NCBI GenBank assembly: GCA_032622095.1
Contig: CP136063.1
Location: 9,403,814 to 9,467,813 of the forward strand
Reading direction: 5' to 3'
From: Siphonodentalium dalli
Lineage: Eukaryota > Mollusca > Scaphopoda > Gadilida > Siphonodentaliidae
DNA length: 64,000 nucleotides
Shown here: in pieces, positions 59,590 to 64,000 of the stretch
Layout of the letters: each line of letters opens with the position of its first letter
Position numbering within the stretch: position 1 is the first letter of the stretch
Program-made: the position numbers and the translations under genes
Notes under the pieces: model-generated
Seen by the model: only the letters and a program-made list of their open reading frames with translations
Told to the model about the DNA's origin: nothing
The model's database searches: none

Positions 59590-60170
59590 TTCCGAGCATG
59601 CGCATTGCTCATACCTGTATACTCAGTTTGATTTCTTGGCGCTCACAATCAGACGTGCTGAAAATTAGTGCTGCTCTTACAATGTCAGAATCTGAGGCGT
59701 CTGTTTTTTCTCTGACAGAGTCTACTGTAAATCTCCAGTGGATAATCTGCGTAAGCATAAGACCAAACGATGGTTGCGCTACGATTTCTGGAGGAAAAGA
59801 TTGCCTCGCAAGAACGGAAAATGGCAGAACTTTGCAAGGAAACCGGCGGAAAGTCAGACATTATTGTCGGTCTAGGTCAAAGTATTCAGACCAGGTGATC
59901 TTGTAAATCGACCGATAAACACTCAAGTCAAGGGGATCTTCATGATCGCCCGTAAGACACAAGTCTAATGCTCAGGAGCCGAAGAGGCTGTCCGAAAAGC
60001 AAGACATAAACAGGTGATCGTGTAGATCGACCGATAAACACTCAAGTCGAGGGGATCTTCAAGATCGCCCGTAAGACTGCACAAGTCTAATGCTCGGAGC
60101 CGAAGAGGCTGTCCGAAAAGCAAGACTACCGATACGAACGTGCAAAAGTCGCACAGTATTAATGAAAGTA
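59590..60170 (+). pseudogene. Decayed coding fragment with 119 bp tandem duplication
   Basis: An ATG at 59682 opens MSESEASVFSLTESTVNLQ. After frame changes come DNLRKHKTK and, in a third frame, VALRFLEEKIASQERKMAEL, a likely coiled coil. It looks like the N-terminal end of a retroelement gag-type or similar protein, but I do not recognise it. At 59892 and 60011 'caggtgatc' opens two 119 bp tandem copies containing 'gatcgcccgtaagac' and 'gagccgaagaggctgtccg'. Confidence 0.4.
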
Positions 60171-62537
60171 TATCACATTATCCACGTGATAACAGCGTAA
60201 GTATAGTTCAGACAACGATGTGTTGTCGGTGTCAGGTCATGGACAAGTTTTGATGACACAACTGTTATGCCAGACAGAGTTTGACATGCACTCAGTATAC
60301 CACAACCAATGGCTTATAGTGGACCTTTGGGTAAAGATGTTTTACCTTTAACACTTAAACAGCCTGTCAGTGGACTGACCTTAAATGAAACACATACAGA
60401 AAGAAAATAAGTGCTATAAGCTTCATGGCATAGTTACATGTACATGATAGTAAAGAACTCTTAATATAATTCCTGAACATTAATTTGGGGAGTTACTTTT
60501 TGCAGAGTCTTCAAATGAAATGATATCTTGAAAATATTAGAACCTTCTTTTGATGAATTGGTACAATAGTGTTTGATAAGGACACATAGAAAGTCATTGA
60601 AAGATACAGATTAGAGATCAGGTCGCTGCACAGACGGGAATGGCTGTGAATGTATATATACAACAAACATGTGCATGCCTTGTGGAAGGCGTTCAAGCTA
60701 AGGTGGTTGACTTGAATTGACAACAATAAAACCAAAATTGGAGACAATGTTTTCGATGTCAACTAAAGTGTTGGATCAATTACCGGTAGGCCTTGAAGAG
60801 CCATGTATCATTTGATTTGTCAACAAAAACAGAAAAGTTGTGAATGAACCTTATTCGTCAATCAAAACTTCTAAGAGAGATTTGATAGACAAATATTCTC
60901 AATGACCACCCAGAAAAGTTACAAGAACTGTTAACCTGGCCGAAACGTGCGGAATAGTTTAGTGATGATCACGACCAACCACATCGAAATCAGATCGAAT
61001 CAGCTGTGTGTTGAGCTTATTTAAAATATTTTGAGTCGGGGTTTTTATTATGCTCATTCCCGGAGGTTTTAAATACACATTCCGATGTGACGAAATCTGA
61101 TAGAAGTTTGTAACCACGTGCAGCATGTAAACAGATTACTATGTCGCAACACTGGATACATAACGCGTTTGTCACCGCTGTCATTGAATGTGGGTCAATT
61201 GTGCACGTGTCCAAAATTGTTACAGTCTGCATGGTCAAGGACGCCGAAACTGTTTTGTGAATTTGCTGCTGTTTTGCCGTTGAATTCTCAGATACTAATG
61301 TATATAATATGATAAATAACGGTGGAGACGGGGTGTTTATTTGTATAATAAATGGTGTAATAATGAGTCCATTAAAATTATTTTAGAGGTGAAATCGTAA
61401 GACGAGTCCATTTGTTGTTTATGCAAATTTGTACTTTCGTTTTTCACACATATCCGGTTTAAATATATCACACATTCTTTCCGGGATTTTGGGAATAAAA
61501 GTTAATAATAGTGAAGAGTAAGATAACTGTGTTCAATAGTTTAATTCAATGAATATCCTTCCTTTATGGAGAGTTCTGTGGCTGAATCTCCGCCGATATT
61601 TGCTGTGAATATCTCCAGGTCTTCACGACACTTACGTGTACTTTCCGGTCGTGGCTCAAACTCTCCGAAAATGAGCCAAGATTTCACCCAAATTTCGAGT
61701 TACCGTTGTATAATGCGTACCAATATTCTGGGCTATATATATTCAGGTAAGAAAAGATGCGACTTATACACCAACATTTACTGTTGTCATGGATCAATTT
61801 AGATTTGTGAAGATGCTGAATCAAGTCTGTCATAAAACACTGAAAATTGAAAAGTTTCGCGAGAATAATTACGAGAAACAATTCAGTGATTCTTGTCGTA
61901 TCTTAAGGTCTGATGGATGACTGGATTTGTCTAAATCCACCCCAAAACAGGCCTATTGCAAGGCATGGAGATGTTCGTGGAAACCATGTTTCATTTGGAC
62001 AAATGGTTAGTTTGTCTCACAGTTTTTCGTATAAGAGTACTCCATCAGGCAGTAATGGATCCGTTGAAATGACGGGACACTGCCCGCAGTTAACTACATA
62101 TGTTAGGCATCATAGCATCATGCCTTGAGTTGATTCAGAATGCTTGTCTTGACAGGAGACTCATTCAGATGATATCTATCTCTTGAAAAGATGGCAACCA
62201 GTTCGCCATTCATACAAGCTTATGGTCCCATGTACACAAGATCTGGCACCCCATCTGGACTGGTGGTAACACATACCAAACATGCAACGGGATTGATTCA
62301 TTTTTTTCTTCAGATCGTAAATATGGTTTTCGATCACAACCGATGCCAGTCTTCAGAAACGGAGGTCCCATTTTGGGGCAAGACAGTACAGGGTATCAAC
62401 AGTCTGGAGATGAAAGCAGTATTATATACATACATTAATGCATGCAGTATTATATACATGTATTAACAATAAAACACTTCACACAAAGTGCTTAATATAC
62501 AAACAAACAATACAAGGTCCAAATCCTTTTTTGTCAG
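60171..62537 (+). other. No recognisable exon; gap in the transposase gene
   Basis: If the zinc-finger exons and the transposase C-terminus belong to one gene, the missing N-terminal half of the catalytic domain should be here. I find no matching motif in any frame. Small frames at 61566-61802, 61791-61919 (MDQFRFVKMLNQVCHKTL and on), 61913-62128 and 62191-62466 are unassigned. Confidence 0.5.
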
Positions 62538-63893
62538 TTAGCACAGGAACCTTGGTTCTAAAATCAGCTTGCGTAACATGTTTGGATACTGGAAAGAGTG
62601 TGAAACAAGGGAAAGGAAACAGCATGTGCTTTCCTTATCGTACAGGAAATGACATATTTTCCAACAGGACACAACTCGATATAGAAGATGCCATGAATAA
62701 TTCTAGTGAGGTGAATGTAGTCAATGGATTTAAGGGTAAATCTGGAGTGATGGATCTAAAAGGATTCAAGATGCCTGAAGGAGTGGCTCCTGACTATATG
62801 CATTGTGTGCTTTTAGGAGTCACCAAAACCCTTATGTATAAGTGGTTCTCAGCAACTGAATGTAAACAACAGTATTTCGTTGGCAATAAACTAAAGGATA
62901 TATCGAAAAGGCTCAGTCAGATAAAGCCACCGGAATGTATGGAAAGACTTCCAAGAAATCTTGAGAAACACTATTCTCATTTCAAGGCTACTGAATTCCA
63001 GGCATGGCTGCTATATTATGGCATTCCATGTATGGTAGGCATTTTGCAGGATACTTATTTAAATCACTTTGCAATGTTATCTGAAGGAATTTATCTGCTC
63101 CTTGGTGACAATATTGACGAGGAAATGCTTTGTAGAGCGGAATATGTACTGGATGTTTTTTTCAAAGAGTTTACAACTCTGTATTCTGAAGGTTCCTGTG
63201 GACTCAATGTTCATAACATTGGTGCCCATTTAACTTATTATGTGAGAATGTTGGGACCACTTTGGGCCTGGAGCTGTTTTCCTTTCGAAGATTGCAATGC
63301 ATCTCTCCTTAAATCTGTTCACGGAACTGGAAATGTATGCCACCAGGTAATGAGACTGAGAGCAGGCCAAGCGATGTTAAGAAATAATTTTAATAATTCT
63401 TCAAGAAATAATGCATGGAGCAACCTTAAAAAAGCTGAAAACTGATATTGGAGGTGCTATATCAAATCTCAGGGAGGATGAATATTCACGTACGATTGTG
63501 TCTTATCTCAACACTGGTATTTCCAACACCAGGAAGTTTTCTAGAATGATAATTCATGCTGAGAAATTCTACTCTGAAAGTTACAGCCGAATGAAAAAAC
63601 ATAATTGTCACACGTTTGTGACACGCTCCGGACAAATTGTAAACATCAAGTACTTTGTTTATGATGAAAAACAAAAAGTTGCTTTTGCTGTAGCTGTGCC
63701 TTACTGTCCTGCACATGAATCCCCAACTGATTCGTTATTCGCAGGAAAACATTTACTTTCCGTTGAAAGCATGAATTCTTGCATCTTGATACCAGTGACT
63801 GATCTAGATCAATGTGTTTGGTTTATAGATGTGAAATCATACACTTACGTTGCACGGATGGCAAATAGGCATGGGCATGCTGTTTTCAAATAA
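62538..63893 (+). CDS. EnSpm/CACTA-type transposase, C-terminal half, frameshifted
   Basis: A good acceptor 'ccttttttgtcag' precedes 62538. The reading frame has ACVTCLDTGKSVKQGKG (C-x2-C and G-K-G of the family), then VAPDYMHCVLLGVTKTLM with the conserved D-x-M-H, RLPRNLEKHYSHFKATEFQA and LLYYGIPCMVGIL, HNIGAHLTYYVRMLGPLWAW, and SCFPFEDCNASLLKSVHGTG with the conserved glutamate. These are the order and motifs of Transposase_21 plus DUF4218 of CACTA-like DDE enzymes. The first frame stops at 63445 and the family-like C-terminus (NIKYFVYDEKQKVAFAV, VDVKSYTYVARMANRHG pattern) continues in the next frame to 63893, with A6 at 63428-63433 as the likely slip site. The first catalytic aspartate lies in the missing upstream part, so the copy is probably inactive. 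Confidence 0.8.
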
Positions 63894-64000
63894 TGTATAA
63901 TAACTATTTGAAATCTATGCACAATTCGGTAACATCTTGAACATGGTTCAAATATTACACAATAATTCTATAAGATCTTATTATTATATTACTAGTTGAA

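Overview
The window is animal genomic DNA and reads like a marine mollusc, most probably a bivalve; this is an inference. It rests on genes split by GT-AG introns with matching phases, a mollusc-style beta-propeller protein, a multicopy PIF1-like helicase fragment, and many short Helitron-like elements whose cores are tandem repeats followed by ACGG-type microsatellites and a terminal hairpin. Most long reading frames, especially those between 4.4 and 13.4 kb, are by-products of repeats. No rRNA, tRNA or CRISPR array was found.

Layout. 0-4.3 kb: non-coding, with a 0.45 kb direct duplication. 4.3-13.5 kb: one very large element made of about 55 monomers of a ~164 bp satellite with higher-order repeats of about 646 and 1101 bp. 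13.6-15.2 kb: head-to-tail Helitrons. 15.2-16.7 kb: a short sister copy of the satellite element. 16.7-20.0 kb: a TTAA-flanked MITE, another tandem-core element and a complete small Helitron. 20-23 kb: repeats. 23.4-24.6 kb (minus): last exon of a beta-propeller (TRIM/NHL-like) protein with decayed copies of its 3' end beside it and a 62 bp minisatellite in its intron. 26-27.5 kb: foldback DNA and a frameshifted PIF1-like helicase fragment. 27.5-44 kb: gene-poor, with a hAT-type MITE carrying an intact 8 bp target duplication, several tandem-core elements and minisatellites.

44-64 kb is the most interesting part. A four-exon BEN-domain gene (minus strand, 55918 down to 45438) can be assembled with every splice phase matching: 384 residues with a short N-terminal domain, a proline-rich PAPTQ repeat, a coiled coil and a C-terminal BEN domain. 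Head-to-head with it, 476 bp away across a CCAAT-rich intergenic segment, starts a plus-strand gene with a C2H2 zinc finger and an acidic serine-rich stretch. Further along the same strand (62.5-63.9 kb) lies the C-terminal half of an EnSpm/CACTA-type transposase of the animal family. I suggest, as inference, that the BEN gene and the zinc-finger/transposase gene are the two genes of one DNA transposon, comparable to the TNPA/TNPD pair of plant En/Spm, and that a dense cluster of the palindrome TTCATGAA just past the BEN gene could be its binding region. The transposase gene looks damaged: an early stop, an unidentified middle, and a frameshift.

The BEN gene's second intron holds a nested insertion: a Helitron-like element whose end lies 15 nt from the exon 3 boundary, itself split by a 4.8 kb foldback element with arms of more than 1.3 kb and a minisatellite that is much longer on one arm than on the other.
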